Source: Aestuariimicrobium kwangyangense DSM 21549 (GTDB lineage Bacteria; Actinomycetota; Actinomycetes; Propionibacteriales; Propionibacteriaceae). Taken from it: a stretch of DNA of 64,000 nucleotides. Location of the stretch: contig NZ_ATXE01000002.1 in NCBI RefSeq assembly GCF_000421525.1, positions 1 to 64,000 of the forward strand, given 5' to 3'. Under the pieces are notes generated by a model. It made no database searches, was not told the DNA's origin, and was given only the letters and a program-made list of their open reading frames with translations. This document shows, one piece after another, positions 39,415 through 50,294 of this stretch. The stretch's first letter is position 1, and each line of letters starts with the position of its first letter. The position numbers and the translations under genes are program-made.

Positions 39415-39978
39415 TCACTCGGCGACGGTGTGCTTGCGGCTGACCGACACGAAGGCCCAGCCGTAGAGCAGGTTCATCAGGCCCATGCCGATCACGAAGG
39501 CCGACACGCCGTAGGTGATCACCGAGCTGAACAGCGAGGTGCGCAGGAAGGCACCGTTCATCTGGGTGGTGCGCTGAGCGGTGTACTTGGCGAGTTCACC
39601 CTTGAGTTCGGTCAGGGTGGGGTCGGCCTCGATCTTCGAGACGACGGCAGGGTCGGTGCTGGTGAGGTCTTCGACGCCCAGATCCTTGGCCTTGGTCTTG
39701 ACCCCGTTCTGCAGGGCACCGAGCTCGGCGTAGGTCTTGCCGTCCGAACCGGTGGTGGCGTGGTGCTTGATGATCTCGGCCTGGCCGAAAGCGGTGATCG
39801 GGCCGGCGACGTTCTTGCCGGCGACCTTGATCCCCATCACGGGGGCGGCGTCGGCGGCGACGGTGATGCGCTCGTCCTTGAGCTGCGAGGTGACCACACC
39901 CCACGTGACAGCTCCGGCGACGATCATGACCAGGCCAGCGACGAAGGAAATGATTCCGACGATCTTGGTGGGCTTCAT
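39415..39978 (-). CDS. Two-helix membrane protein of unknown function
   Basis: This 187-residue protein has an N-terminal hydrophobic helix (IVGIISFVAGLVMIVAGAVTW). An extracytoplasmic polar domain of about 110 residues follows, containing ERITVAADAAP, GKNVAGPITAFGQAEIIKHHA and KTYAELGAL. The second helix is near the C-terminus (VITYGVSAFVIGMGLMNLLYGW). From memory, homologues in actinobacteria are often labelled 'aromatic ring-opening dioxygenase LigA', which nothing in this sequence supports. ATG 39978 follows AAAGG; the longer open frame upstream lacks a start signal. Function is unknown. Confidence 0.82.
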   Translation of the reverse strand: MKPTKIVGIISFVAGLVMIVAGAVTWGVVTSQLKDERITVAADAAPVMGIKVAGKNVAGPITAFGQAEIIKHHATTGSDGKTYAELGALQNGVKTKAKDLGVEDLTSTDPAVVSKIEADPTLTELKGELAKYTAQRTTQMNGAFLRTSLFSSVITYGVSAFVIGMGLMNLLYGWAFVSVSRKHTVAE

Positions 39979-40031
39979 GGGAGGACCTTTCGAACTTCTG
40001 CGGACGGGCTGGGTCTGGACCAGCAGGTGTC

Positions 40032-40050
40032 CTACGACTCCGTGTCGTAG
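40032..40050. promoter_or_regulatory. Inverted repeat upstream of the membrane protein gene
   Basis: CTACGAC-N5-GTCGTAG is a perfect 7-bp inverted repeat 54 nt upstream of the minus-strand gene at 39978. It could be an operator or a leader hairpin. The remaining gap to 40262 holds only an AT-rich TATATC at about 40100 in an otherwise GC-rich stretch. Confidence 0.35.
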
Positions 40051-40262
40051 CAAGAAGAACGCTACGTCGTTGGTTGAACGATGAATTGGGTGGGGGTGGC
40101 ATATATCTCTGAGGACAGGCAACCCACAATGGCTGCGCGGCAGGTGTTCGTCCGGGCAGGTCCTCACGGCAGCTCATCAATGCTGGGGTCATGGCTGCGA
40201 AGGCCAGTGGGGCAGCCCGCGACGCGGGGGCGTCCCACGATGCGAGAGATGCGCCCGCCGCA

Positions 40263-40291
40263 TTGGTCCCCGATGGTCGCCGGGGTATGGT
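40263..40291 (+). promoter_or_regulatory. Promoter of the ilvBNC leader
   Basis: TTGGTC (40263-40268) and TATGGT (40286-40291) are separated by 17 nt, the canonical spacing. The leader-peptide GTG follows 6 nt after the -10, so the transcript should begin at the start codon. Confidence 0.7.
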
Positions 40292-40297
40292 GAAGCC

Positions 40298-40330
40298 GTG
40301 CGCACGAACCTCGTACTCCGCCAGCGCTGA
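40298..40330 (+). CDS. ilvB leader peptide ([10 protein letters not shown])
   Basis: A ten-codon ORF starts with GTG 6 nt after a good promoter and contains three regulatory codons in a row, CTC GTA CTC (Leu-Val-Leu). It resembles the short Arg/Leu/Val leader peptides known before ilvB in streptomycetes. Ribosome stalling on scarce Leu- or Val-tRNA would alter folding of the downstream RNA. The ORF is too short for normal gene finders, so the call rests on position, codons and the downstream structure. Confidence 0.75.
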   Translation: MRTNLVLRQR

Positions 40331-40390
40331 GCCGACCAGCAGTCGGTCCAGCGCACCCTCGTATGCCCATGGAGGCAGCGGGGGTTTTTT
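40325..40390 (+). promoter_or_regulatory. Transcription attenuator of ilvBNC
   Basis: The last leader codon lies in a stem. CGCTG/CAGCG (40325-40329 with 40349-40353) encloses CCGAC/GTCGG (40332-40336 with 40342-40346) around a 5-nt loop. Further on, CCTC/GAGG-type pairing precedes GGGGG and T6 (40380-40390), an intrinsic-terminator-like tail. This is the layout of ribosome-mediated attenuation. The terminator stem is not perfectly clear by eye. Confidence 0.6.
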
Positions 40391-40454
40391 GTTGTCAGGG
40401 ACAGCGCACGTACACACATCGCCCCACGGGGGGCGCCGAGGAAAGGGAGACACC

Positions 40455-43932
<3,478 letters not shown>

Positions 43933-43938
43933 CCCACC

Positions 43939-44015
43939 CGAACCACACCCTCGGCCAATGGTCAGACTTCACGCCCACAAGCGTGACGTCTGGACATTGG
44001 CCGAGAGTGTGTTCG
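43939..44015 (+). terminator. Long imperfect stem-loop after ilvC
   Basis: Arms 43939-43974 and 43981-44015 pair over about 35 bp with a few mismatches and a 6-nt loop. Weaker pairing (GACCCA/TGGGTC) extends it to about 43931-44027. It starts 6 nt past the ilvC stop, so it may end or protect the ilvBNC mRNA. The inner arms (ACTTCACG ... GCGTGACGTCTG) match those of the stem-loop at 60766-60843, so this may be one copy of a dispersed element. Confidence 0.75.
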
Positions 44016-44061
44016 GGCCTCTGGGTCGGGCGCGACCGGCTCGAGGGACGGCGGGGACAGC

Positions 44062-44892
44062 GTGATCACCCACTGGATCGACGGTCTTCCGGTACCGCTG
44101 CGGGCTCCCACCGACCTGGGCTGGGTCGCCCCGTGGGGTCGGGTCTTCACCGTGCTGGCAGACCAGGACTCCGGCAACCTGTGCCTGGGCGCCCATGATG
44201 GTGAGCGCCTCTTCCTGAAGATGGCCGGCGCCGCAACCTCGCGCTACGAGGGAACGATCCCGGACGCGGTCGAGCGCCTGCGGCATGCGGGGGAGGCCTT
44301 CGAGCAGTTGGCGCACCCGAGCCTCGTCCGGCTTCGCGACCGACGTGACCTCGACCTCGGCGACGCGACCGGGCATCTGCTCGTCTTCGAGTGGACGGAC
44401 GCGATCCCCCTGGGCAGGCAGTACGACCGCGTGCACGAGGTGCGGGCGCTCCCGCAACCAGTCCGCGTGGACCTCGTCAGCCAATTGATCGCCTTCCACG
44501 CCCATGTCGCTGAGAAGGGTTGGGTTCCGGTCGACCTGTACGACGGATCGGTCATGGTCGATCCGGCTGCCGGTCGGGCGGTGGTCTGCGACATCGACCT
44601 CTACCAACGCGCACCCCTGACCAACACCATGGGGCGCATGTGGGGATCGACGCGGTTCATGGCGCCCGAGGAGTTCCAACTCGGCGCCCTCCTGGACGAG
44701 AGCACCACAGTCTTCACCCTGGGCTGTCTGGCGCACGCCCTGCTCGGCGACAGTGGCACCAAGCAGTTCACGGCCTGGGAGGCCAGTCCACGCCAGTTCG
44801 AGGTGGCGGAACGCGCCCGCAGCACCTCCCGGGAGGATCGGTACGCCAGTGTCGACGAACTTCTGGACGCCTGGGGGCGGGCTCAGCGCTGA
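44062..44892 (+). CDS. Atypical protein-kinase-like protein (YrzF-like)
   Basis: This 276-residue protein has kinase-fold marks but unusual motifs. LFLKMAGA near residue 53 would supply the ATP-binding Lys. HLLVFEWTDAIPL fits the hinge. GWVPVDLYDGSVMVD stands where HRDLKxxN is normally found, and VCDIDLYQ near residue 176 replaces DFG. GSTRFMAPEEFQLGA is a good activation-segment/APE motif. The pattern matches small atypical kinases such as B. subtilis YrzF. GTG 44062 is used. It probably forms an operon with the NfeD-like and flotillin genes, so it may act on or with that membrane system. Confidence 0.75.
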   Translation: MITHWIDGLPVPLRAPTDLGWVAPWGRVFTVLADQDSGNLCLGAHDGERLFLKMAGAATSRYEGTIPDAVERLRHAGEAFEQLAHPSLVRLRDRRDLDLGDATGHLLVFEWTDAIPLGRQYDRVHEVRALPQPVRVDLVSQLIAFHAHVAEKGWVPVDLYDGSVMVDPAAGRAVVCDIDLYQRAPLTNTMGRMWGSTRFMAPEEFQLGALLDESTTVFTLGCLAHALLGDSGTKQFTAWEASPRQFEVAERARSTSREDRYASVDELLDAWGRAQR

Positions 44893-44936
44893 ACCGCACG
44901 ACCGATAGCCTTCAGGTCAGCGGAAGGCAGTCTCTG

Positions 44937-45467
44937 ATGGTGTTCCTGGTGGTCGGCGGGATCGGTGCGGCGATCCTCGTGCTCTCGTTGGTCCTGGGGG
45001 ACTTCCTGCAGATCGGTGACCACCTCGGTGGTCTGCTCGACTCCGACCTCGTCTCGAGCGCTGCGATCGCTGCCTTCCTGGGAGTGTTCGGTTTCGTCGG
45101 CTGGGGCGTCCGCTCGGCCACCGGCAGCACTTGGCTGGCCATTCCCGTCGGCGTGGTCGCCGGTTTGATGGTCGGTTGGCTGCTCGGACGACTGACCCGC
45201 GCCCTCGACCGCAACGACCCCACTGCATCGCTCAACACCTCGTCCTTGGTCGGCCTGAACGCCACGGTGATCTCCGACATCCCGAGCTCGGGGTTCGGCG
45301 AGGTTCGCGTGAATGCCGCTGGCCACCCGCTCAAGCTCAACGCCCGCGCCGACGGACCGCTGCCCCGGGGAACGCAGGTGTGGGTGGCCGGCGTCGTGTC
45401 GGCCACCGCCATCGAGGTCCGCACGACCGATCCCGGCGACGCACCCACCAATGACACCCCGCACTGA
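44937..45467 (+). CDS. NfeD-like membrane protein
   Basis: This 176-residue protein has three N-terminal membrane helices (VFLVVGGIGAAILVLSLVL, SAAIAAFLGVFGFVGWGV, WLAIPVGVVAGLMVGWLLG). A small soluble domain follows (SLVGLNATVISDIPSSGFGEVRV ... GTQVWVAGVVSATAIEV) with the look of the NfeD OB fold. ATG 44937 has GGAAGG 9 nt upstream. NfeD proteins usually sit beside an SPFH protein and are thought to work with it, as YuaF does with FloT. The flotillin gene follows after 81 nt. Confidence 0.82.
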   Translation: MVFLVVGGIGAAILVLSLVLGDFLQIGDHLGGLLDSDLVSSAAIAAFLGVFGFVGWGVRSATGSTWLAIPVGVVAGLMVGWLLGRLTRALDRNDPTASLNTSSLVGLNATVISDIPSSGFGEVRVNAAGHPLKLNARADGPLPRGTQVWVAGVVSATAIEVRTTDPGDAPTNDTPH

Positions 45468-45548
45468 CCCAACCCAGCCTGCAAGACACCAACCAGAGGT
45501 CCCGCGCCCACCGGCGCCACCCAGGGACCCAAACCGGACAGGAGCACC

Positions 45549-47066
45549 ATGCCCGACATCTCTCCCCTGGCGATCGGCATCGCAGCGGCGGTGGTGGTGG
45601 CAGTCATCGCCGCCCTGCTGATCGTCAGCCGTTACCGCGTCGCCGGTCCCAACGAGGCCTTCATCGTGACCGGCCGCAAGGGCAAGGAGGTGCGCAATCC
45701 CGAGACCGGGATCCTGTCGACCGACCTGTCGGGCCAGAAGGTGGTGATGGGTGGAGGAGTGTTCGTGTGGCCGTTCGTGCAGCGACTGCACACGCTCGAC
45801 CTCTCGAGCCGCCGCATCATGGTGCAGATCAAGGGGGCGGTCTCGGGTCAGGGAATCAAGCTCAACCTCGACGGCGTCGCCATCGTCAAGGTGGGCGGGA
45901 ACGAGGACTCCATCCGGGCGGCAGCCCAGCGCTTCCTGTCCCAGCAGGACGAGATCGAGACCTTCACCCAGGAGACCCTCGCTGGTTCGCTGCGCTCCAT
46001 CGTCGGCCCGTTGACCGTCGAGCAGATCATCAGGGACCGGGCGGCGTTCGCGCAGCGGGTGGCCGACGAGTCGGAATCGTCCCTGACGGGGCAGGGTCTG
46101 GTGCTCGACACCTTCCAGATCCAGGACATCACCGATGACGGCACCTACCTCTCCGACCTCGGACGACCCGAGGCAGCGAAGGTGCAGCAGGTGGCCGCGA
46201 TCGCCGAATCGGCCGCCCGACAGCAGGCGGAACAGGCCAGGATCGCCGCCGAGCAGCAGATCGCCATCGCCCAGCGCGAACTGGCCCTGAAGCAGTCAGA
46301 GATCAAGGCCGAGACCGACGCGGCATCCGCTCGAGCCGCGGCCTCGGGGCCCTTGGCCCAGGCCGACCGTGACCAGGCCATCCTGACCGAGCAGGAGAAG
46401 GTGGCCGTGAGGCAGGCGGCCCTCAAGGAACGCCAACTCGACACCGAGGTTCGCAAGCCAGCCGACGCCGAGCGTTACCGCGTCGAGACGGAGGCGGAGG
46501 CGAGGCGGGCTGCTGCGATCTCGCAGGCTGCCGCCGCGAAGGCCGCCGCCATCGCCAATGCCGAGGCAGAGGCAGAGACGGCCCGCTTGACCGGAGAGGG
46601 CGACAAGTCCCGACGTGCCGCACTCGCGGAAGCCGAAGCGATCGAGGGTGCCCGGCGGGGTGAGGCCGAGAAGGCCCGTCGTATCGCCGAGGCCGATGCC
46701 GTGCGCGCTGAGGGCGATGCGAAGGCCTCCAGCGTGCTCGCGGTGGGTGAGGCCGAGGCAGCTGCCATGAACAAGCGGGCCGATGCCTTCGCACGCTACA
46801 ACGAGGCCGCTGTGCTGCAGATGTTGGTGGAGGTGCTGCCGCAGGTGGCCGAGAAGGTCGCAGCCCCGATGGCGGGTATCGACAAGCTGACCGTGATCTC
46901 GACCGACGGAGCCGGTGCGGTCCCCAAGCAGGTGACCAACACGGTGGTGCAGACCATGGAGTTGATCAAGAACACCACCGGGGTCGATCTCTCGAGGCTG
47001 ATGTCGGCCTATTCCGATGAGGCCGTCGTCGCGACGCAGAAGGTGCCCGAGGGCGACCCCGCCTGA
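45549..47066 (+). CDS. Flotillin-family (SPFH/Band 7) protein
   Basis: This 505-residue protein has an N-terminal membrane anchor (AIGIAAAVVVAVIAALLIV) and an SPFH domain (RVAGPNEAFIVTGRKGKEV to VLDTFQIQDITDDGTYLSDLGRPEAA). A flotillin domain of about 190 residues follows, made of Glu/Ala-rich coiled coil (AEAEAETARL, EAEAIEGARRGEAEKARR). The C-terminus is LEVLPQVAEKVAAPMAGIDKL. It likely scaffolds ordered membrane microdomains. It follows the NfeD-like gene and ends before a strong hairpin. Confidence 0.92.
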   Translation: MPDISPLAIGIAAAVVVAVIAALLIVSRYRVAGPNEAFIVTGRKGKEVRNPETGILSTDLSGQKVVMGGGVFVWPFVQRLHTLDLSSRRIMVQIKGAVSGQGIKLNLDGVAIVKVGGNEDSIRAAAQRFLSQQDEIETFTQETLAGSLRSIVGPLTVEQIIRDRAAFAQRVADESESSLTGQGLVLDTFQIQDITDDGTYLSDLGRPEAAKVQQVAAIAESAARQQAEQARIAAEQQIAIAQRELALKQSEIKAETDAASARAAASGPLAQADRDQAILTEQEKVAVRQAALKERQLDTEVRKPADAERYRVETEAEARRAAAISQAAAAKAAAIANAEAEAETARLTGEGDKSRRAALAEAEAIEGARRGEAEKARRIAEADAVRAEGDAKASSVLAVGEAEAAAMNKRADAFARYNEAAVLQMLVEVLPQVAEKVAAPMAGIDKLTVISTDGAGAVPKQVTNTVVQTMELIKNTTGVDLSRLMSAYSDEAVVATQKVPEGDPA

Positions 47067-47084
47067 TCCGGGGGAGACGACGAC

Positions 47085-47119
47085 GGCGTGGGTGCCCCGG
47101 TCAACGGGGTACCCACGCC
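47085..47119. terminator. Terminator between flotillin and the HtrA-like gene
   Basis: Arms 47085-47099 and 47105-47119 pair over 15 bp around GTCAA, with one position that is a G-U wobble in the plus transcript. It lies between convergent genes, 19 nt after the flotillin stop, and may work in both directions. Confidence 0.8.
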
Positions 47120-47153
47120 GTTCGCGTGACGCTGTGAATTCCTGATCCCGAGG

Positions 47154-48449
47154 TCATCGTCCGCCGGTGCGGGGTGAGCTGCCTGAGCCGGCACTTCTGG
47201 GGGCGGCCACCAGAGTCGTGGTGAGGGTGGTGGCCGTTCCCTTGCGGACGACCCCCAGTGTCACCTTCTCGTTCACCTCCGCCGACCGCACGAGCGCGAC
47301 CAAGGAGTCCGACGAGGCCACCGAGGTGCCGTTGACGGAGGTGATCAGGTCGCCCGCCCGCAGTCCAGCCCTCGCTGCGGGTGTCCCGGCCGAGACCGAG
47401 CGCACCTGGGCGCCGGTGATGGTGACCCCGTTGACAGTGGCCGTGCCGTCGGTGGTGCCGATGCCGAGGTAGGCGTGGTCCGCCGTGCCGTCGGCAATCA
47501 GCTGCTTGACCACGTAGCTCACCTCGTTCGACGGGATCGCGAACCCGATGCCGATGCTGCCGCTCTGGCTGGCCGTGCCACTCGACAGCGTCGCGATCGA
47601 GGAGTTGATCCCCAGCAGCTCAGCGTCTGCGTTGACCAGGGCGCCTCCGGAGTTCCCGGGGTTGATGGGTGCCGAGGTCTGGATCGCGTTGGTGTAGACG
47701 GCGTCGGCCTGCGTCGTGGGTGTGGTGGTCTCGCCCGTGGTGACCACCGGACGGTTGAGAGCACTGACGATGCCCGTGGTGACCGTGTCGCTCAGACCGA
47801 GCGGATTGCCGATGGCCATCACCGCCTGCCCGACGGACGCCTTGTCGGAGTCGGCCACCGTGATCGGCTGGCTGCCCGACGGGAGTCCCGCGACCTTGAT
47901 CACGGCCAGGTCGGACGAGGCATCAGTGCCGACGATGGTCGCGGGATGGCTGCTGGTCCCGAACTGCACCGTGATCGTCGCTCCCGTGCCGAGTCCCGAC
48001 ACGACGTGGTTGTTGGTGACGATGTGACCGGCCGTGTCCCAGATGACTCCCGTACCGGCCGCCTCCGACCGGGCCGAGGAGACGGTGATGGAGACGACCG
48101 ACTTCGAAGCCGTGGCGGCCGTCCTCGACCAGTCAGGGTTGGACGAGTCGCCCTGCACCACCTTGGTGACCGTCGTGGACGAGGCTGCACCCGATCCGCT
48201 CGCCGAGGCGACGGCAGCCGGGCGCTGGTCCGCAAGGTAGCGGTCGGTGATGACACCGGCTCCTCCCCCGACACCCGCGGCCAGTACTGCGACCGCCAGC
48301 ACCGAGGAGATGCGACCGCGTGAGTGCTTGGTCGCAGCGGCAGCCTGTTGGGTGGGCTGCTGTTGGTCGGGCCACTGTTGGGTGGGCCACTGTTGGGTGG
48401 GGCCTTGCGGGTACTGGACCGGCTGGTGTTCGAATCGATCGTTGGTCAT
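47154..48449 (-). CDS. HtrA/DegP-like membrane-anchored serine protease
   Basis: This 431-residue protein has a cytoplasmic N-terminus rich in Gln/Pro/Trp (repeats of PTQQWP) and one membrane helix (ISSVLAVAVLAAGVGGGAGV). A trypsin-like protease domain follows with its triad in VTNNHVVSG (His), ASSDLAVIKV (Asp) and INPGNSGGALVN (Ser). A C-terminal PDZ domain (YLGIGTTDG, GTPAARAGLRAGDLITSVNG) completes it. It should degrade or refold damaged exported proteins outside the membrane. ATG 48449 has GGAGG 5 nt upstream. It faces flotillin across a terminator. Confidence 0.93.
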   Translation of the reverse strand: MTNDRFEHQPVQYPQGPTQQWPTQQWPDQQQPTQQAAAATKHSRGRISSVLAVAVLAAGVGGGAGVITDRYLADQRPAAVASASGSGAASSTTVTKVVQGDSSNPDWSRTAATASKSVVSITVSSARSEAAGTGVIWDTAGHIVTNNHVVSGLGTGATITVQFGTSSHPATIVGTDASSDLAVIKVAGLPSGSQPITVADSDKASVGQAVMAIGNPLGLSDTVTTGIVSALNRPVVTTGETTTPTTQADAVYTNAIQTSAPINPGNSGGALVNADAELLGINSSIATLSSGTASQSGSIGIGFAIPSNEVSYVVKQLIADGTADHAYLGIGTTDGTATVNGVTITGAQVRSVSAGTPAARAGLRAGDLITSVNGTSVASSDSLVALVRSAEVNEKVTLGVVRKGTATTLTTTLVAAPRSAGSGSSPRTGGR

Positions 48450-48589
48450 GGGAGCCTCCGGGTGATCGGGGTGGGCGTTCCGTGCGTCCTCGACCACCAA
48501 CCAACTCCGGGAGTCTGGGTGTTTCCTGTGAGCCACCCACGCGTCCCCTGTCAGTGCGGACGCCGCTGCGACCACACCTCCCGGCCACC

Positions 48590-49555
48590 TCAGCTCAGGA
48601 TGGCGGCGGCCATGTCGTCCAAGGTCTGCTTCGTGCGCGGGTGTCCGACCAGGTTCAGGTGACCGTGCTTCATGCCGTGGGCCGTCAGGCAGACGACCTC
48701 GACACCACTGGCCTCCAGGTGCCGGGCCAGGGCCTCGCCGGAGGCACGAAGCTCGTCGTACTGGTCGTTGACGATCAGGCAGCGGGGCAGACCCGCCATG
48801 TCAGTTCGGTGACCGACATAGCCGTACGGGTCATCGACGGTGGCCCCATAGGCGGCGCCGATGAAGGTCAGCGCTGTCTCGTCGAACCCTGACCCGAACT
48901 GGTCGAGGTCGCGACGCAACTCGTCCGACATCTCCGGCGTGTGGGCGTGGACGGCGGGGTAGATGGGCAGCCAGACATGGGGGAGCGGGCCGCCCTCGTC
49001 CCGCAACCGGACGACCGCGCCCGCGATCAGGTTGGCGCCGGCGGAGGCTCCCCCGATGGCCAGCCGGTCGGGGTCGATGCCGAGCTGGGCGGCGTGCTCA
49101 TGCACCCAGCGGTAGGCGGTGGTCACCTCGTCGTGGGCGATCGGGTACTGGTTGCTGACTGACTCGGGCAGCGGCATGGCGGTGGGGGGGTTCGGGGCCC
49201 CGGTCAGTCGGTAGTCGACCGAGATGACCACGCCCTGGGTTCGGGTCGCGATGCCTCGGCTCACCTCGTCCGCCTCGGGCATGTCGAGGTCGCCCCACAT
49301 GAAGGCTCCTCCGTGGCACCAGACCAGTCCCGGGGCCTGCGGTGCAGCCGAGGGGTCGCGGTAGACGCGCACCGGTATGTCGCCGTGCGGGCCGGGGATC
49401 GTGTCGTGGTGGATCAGCACCTCGTCGGACTCGGCCGCCCCGTAGGGGCGCGCCATCACTGCCTGCACCTGCGGCGACTCGGCGTCCAGGCCCTGTTCCT
49501 GGGCCAGTTGGGCGGCCTCGGCGAGGCGGGCGGCGAACAGTTCATCCAGCGGCAT
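48590..49555 (-). CDS. Alpha/beta hydrolase, hormone-sensitive-lipase (HSL) family
   Basis: This 321-residue esterase/lipase-like enzyme has the oxyanion motif LVWCHGGAFMWGD and the nucleophile elbow IGGASAGANLIAG. The Asp lies in IVNDQYDELRASGEAL and the His in HGMKHGHLNLVG. That is the HSL/family IV layout, likely acting on short acyl esters. It lies 140 nt upstream of the HtrA-like gene on the same strand. The substrate is unknown. Confidence 0.9.
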   Translation of the reverse strand: MPLDELFAARLAEAAQLAQEQGLDAESPQVQAVMARPYGAAESDEVLIHHDTIPGPHGDIPVRVYRDPSAAPQAPGLVWCHGGAFMWGDLDMPEADEVSRGIATRTQGVVISVDYRLTGAPNPPTAMPLPESVSNQYPIAHDEVTTAYRWVHEHAAQLGIDPDRLAIGGASAGANLIAGAVVRLRDEGGPLPHVWLPIYPAVHAHTPEMSDELRRDLDQFGSGFDETALTFIGAAYGATVDDPYGYVGHRTDMAGLPRCLIVNDQYDELRASGEALARHLEASGVEVVCLTAHGMKHGHLNLVGHPRTKQTLDDMAAAILS

Positions 49556-49604
49556 GCCGCCAGCCTAGGTGCCGTGCGGTCTGGTCCGCGCGGTATCTGT
49601 CGGG

Positions 49605-50228
49605 TCAGGACCTTCGGCGGCGCCGAATCCATATCGCCACAGCCAAACAGAGGACGACGAACGCGCCACTCGCGTACCAGTAGGCGGGCGTGTGGTCCTC
49701 GGTGGCGGGCAGCGGTGGCAGCGGTGTGATCGAGATCTCGGTTCCCGCGCCCAGCAGTTCGGTGATGTCGGAGGCGCGTGAGGCGGAGTGGCTCCCGGTT
49801 CCCGAACACAGGCCGCCCTGCCACCCCTCGCCGGTGCGCTGCACCATGAAGAGCACGTCGGCGCCGACCGCGAAGTCCTGGCCGCAGGCGCCACCTCCTT
49901 GGCCATACCCATCGATCACCTCCAGACGCCCGCGAGCTTCGCCCTTCCAGACCTGGGTGGGACGGACAGTGAGCACGTTTCCGGCCATCTGATTGCCAGT
50001 GGGCACCCGGACTCGCTCGACCACGCCGCGGAAGATCGCGTCCGCTCTGGTCACCTGATGGTTCAGGTCCTCCTCGACACACGAGCACGCCCAGGCGGTG
50101 GTGGCCGACCAGGTGGACAGCAGCACGGCGACAAGCAGCGGTACGAGTCCGGCGACCGCGGCGGCGAACCACGCCCGTGCCGACCGCGCAGGTGTGGGCC
50201 CCCATGAGATCGGGCGCCGGAGGGACAT
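49605..50228 (-). CDS. Exported NTR/TIMP-like domain protein with C-terminal anchor
   Basis: This 207-residue protein has a signal peptide or anchor (AAAVAGLVPLLVAVLLSTWSATTAWA) directly followed by CSCVEEDLNHQVTRADAIFRGVVERV. A Cys-x-Cys right after the signal cleavage site, with this pattern, is typical of netrin/TIMP-like (NTR) modules. Further Cys occur in GGACGQDF and GGLCSGTGS. A second hydrophobic helix and RRRRRS end the protein, so it is probably held at the outer face. ATG 50228 follows GGATGG; TTG 50261 is an alternative. Function is unknown. Confidence 0.8.
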   Translation of the reverse strand: MSLRRPISWGPTPARSARAWFAAAVAGLVPLLVAVLLSTWSATTAWACSCVEEDLNHQVTRADAIFRGVVERVRVPTGNQMAGNVLTVRPTQVWKGEARGRLEVIDGYGQGGGACGQDFAVGADVLFMVQRTGEGWQGGLCSGTGSHSASRASDITELLGAGTEISITPLPPLPATEDHTPAYWYASGAFVVLCLAVAIWIRRRRRS

Positions 50229-50254
50229 GTGTCCATCCTGCGCCCGATCAGGCC

Positions 50255-50274
50255 GTGACAAGCGGTGTTGTCAC
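50255..50274. promoter_or_regulatory. Inverted repeat between leuB and the NTR-like gene
   Basis: GTGACAA-N6-TTGTCAC is a perfect 7-bp inverted repeat, 27 nt upstream of ATG 50228 and 20 nt after the leuB stop on the minus strand. It could end the leuB message or act as an operator for the NTR-like gene. No T tract follows. Confidence 0.45.
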
Positions 50275-50294
50275 CCAATCGTGATGATCGGTCT

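Noticed and set aside
39415-39978. Aromatic ring-opening dioxygenase LigA
   Set aside because: The usual database label has no support. The protein is a two-helix membrane protein without iron-binding or dioxygenase motifs.
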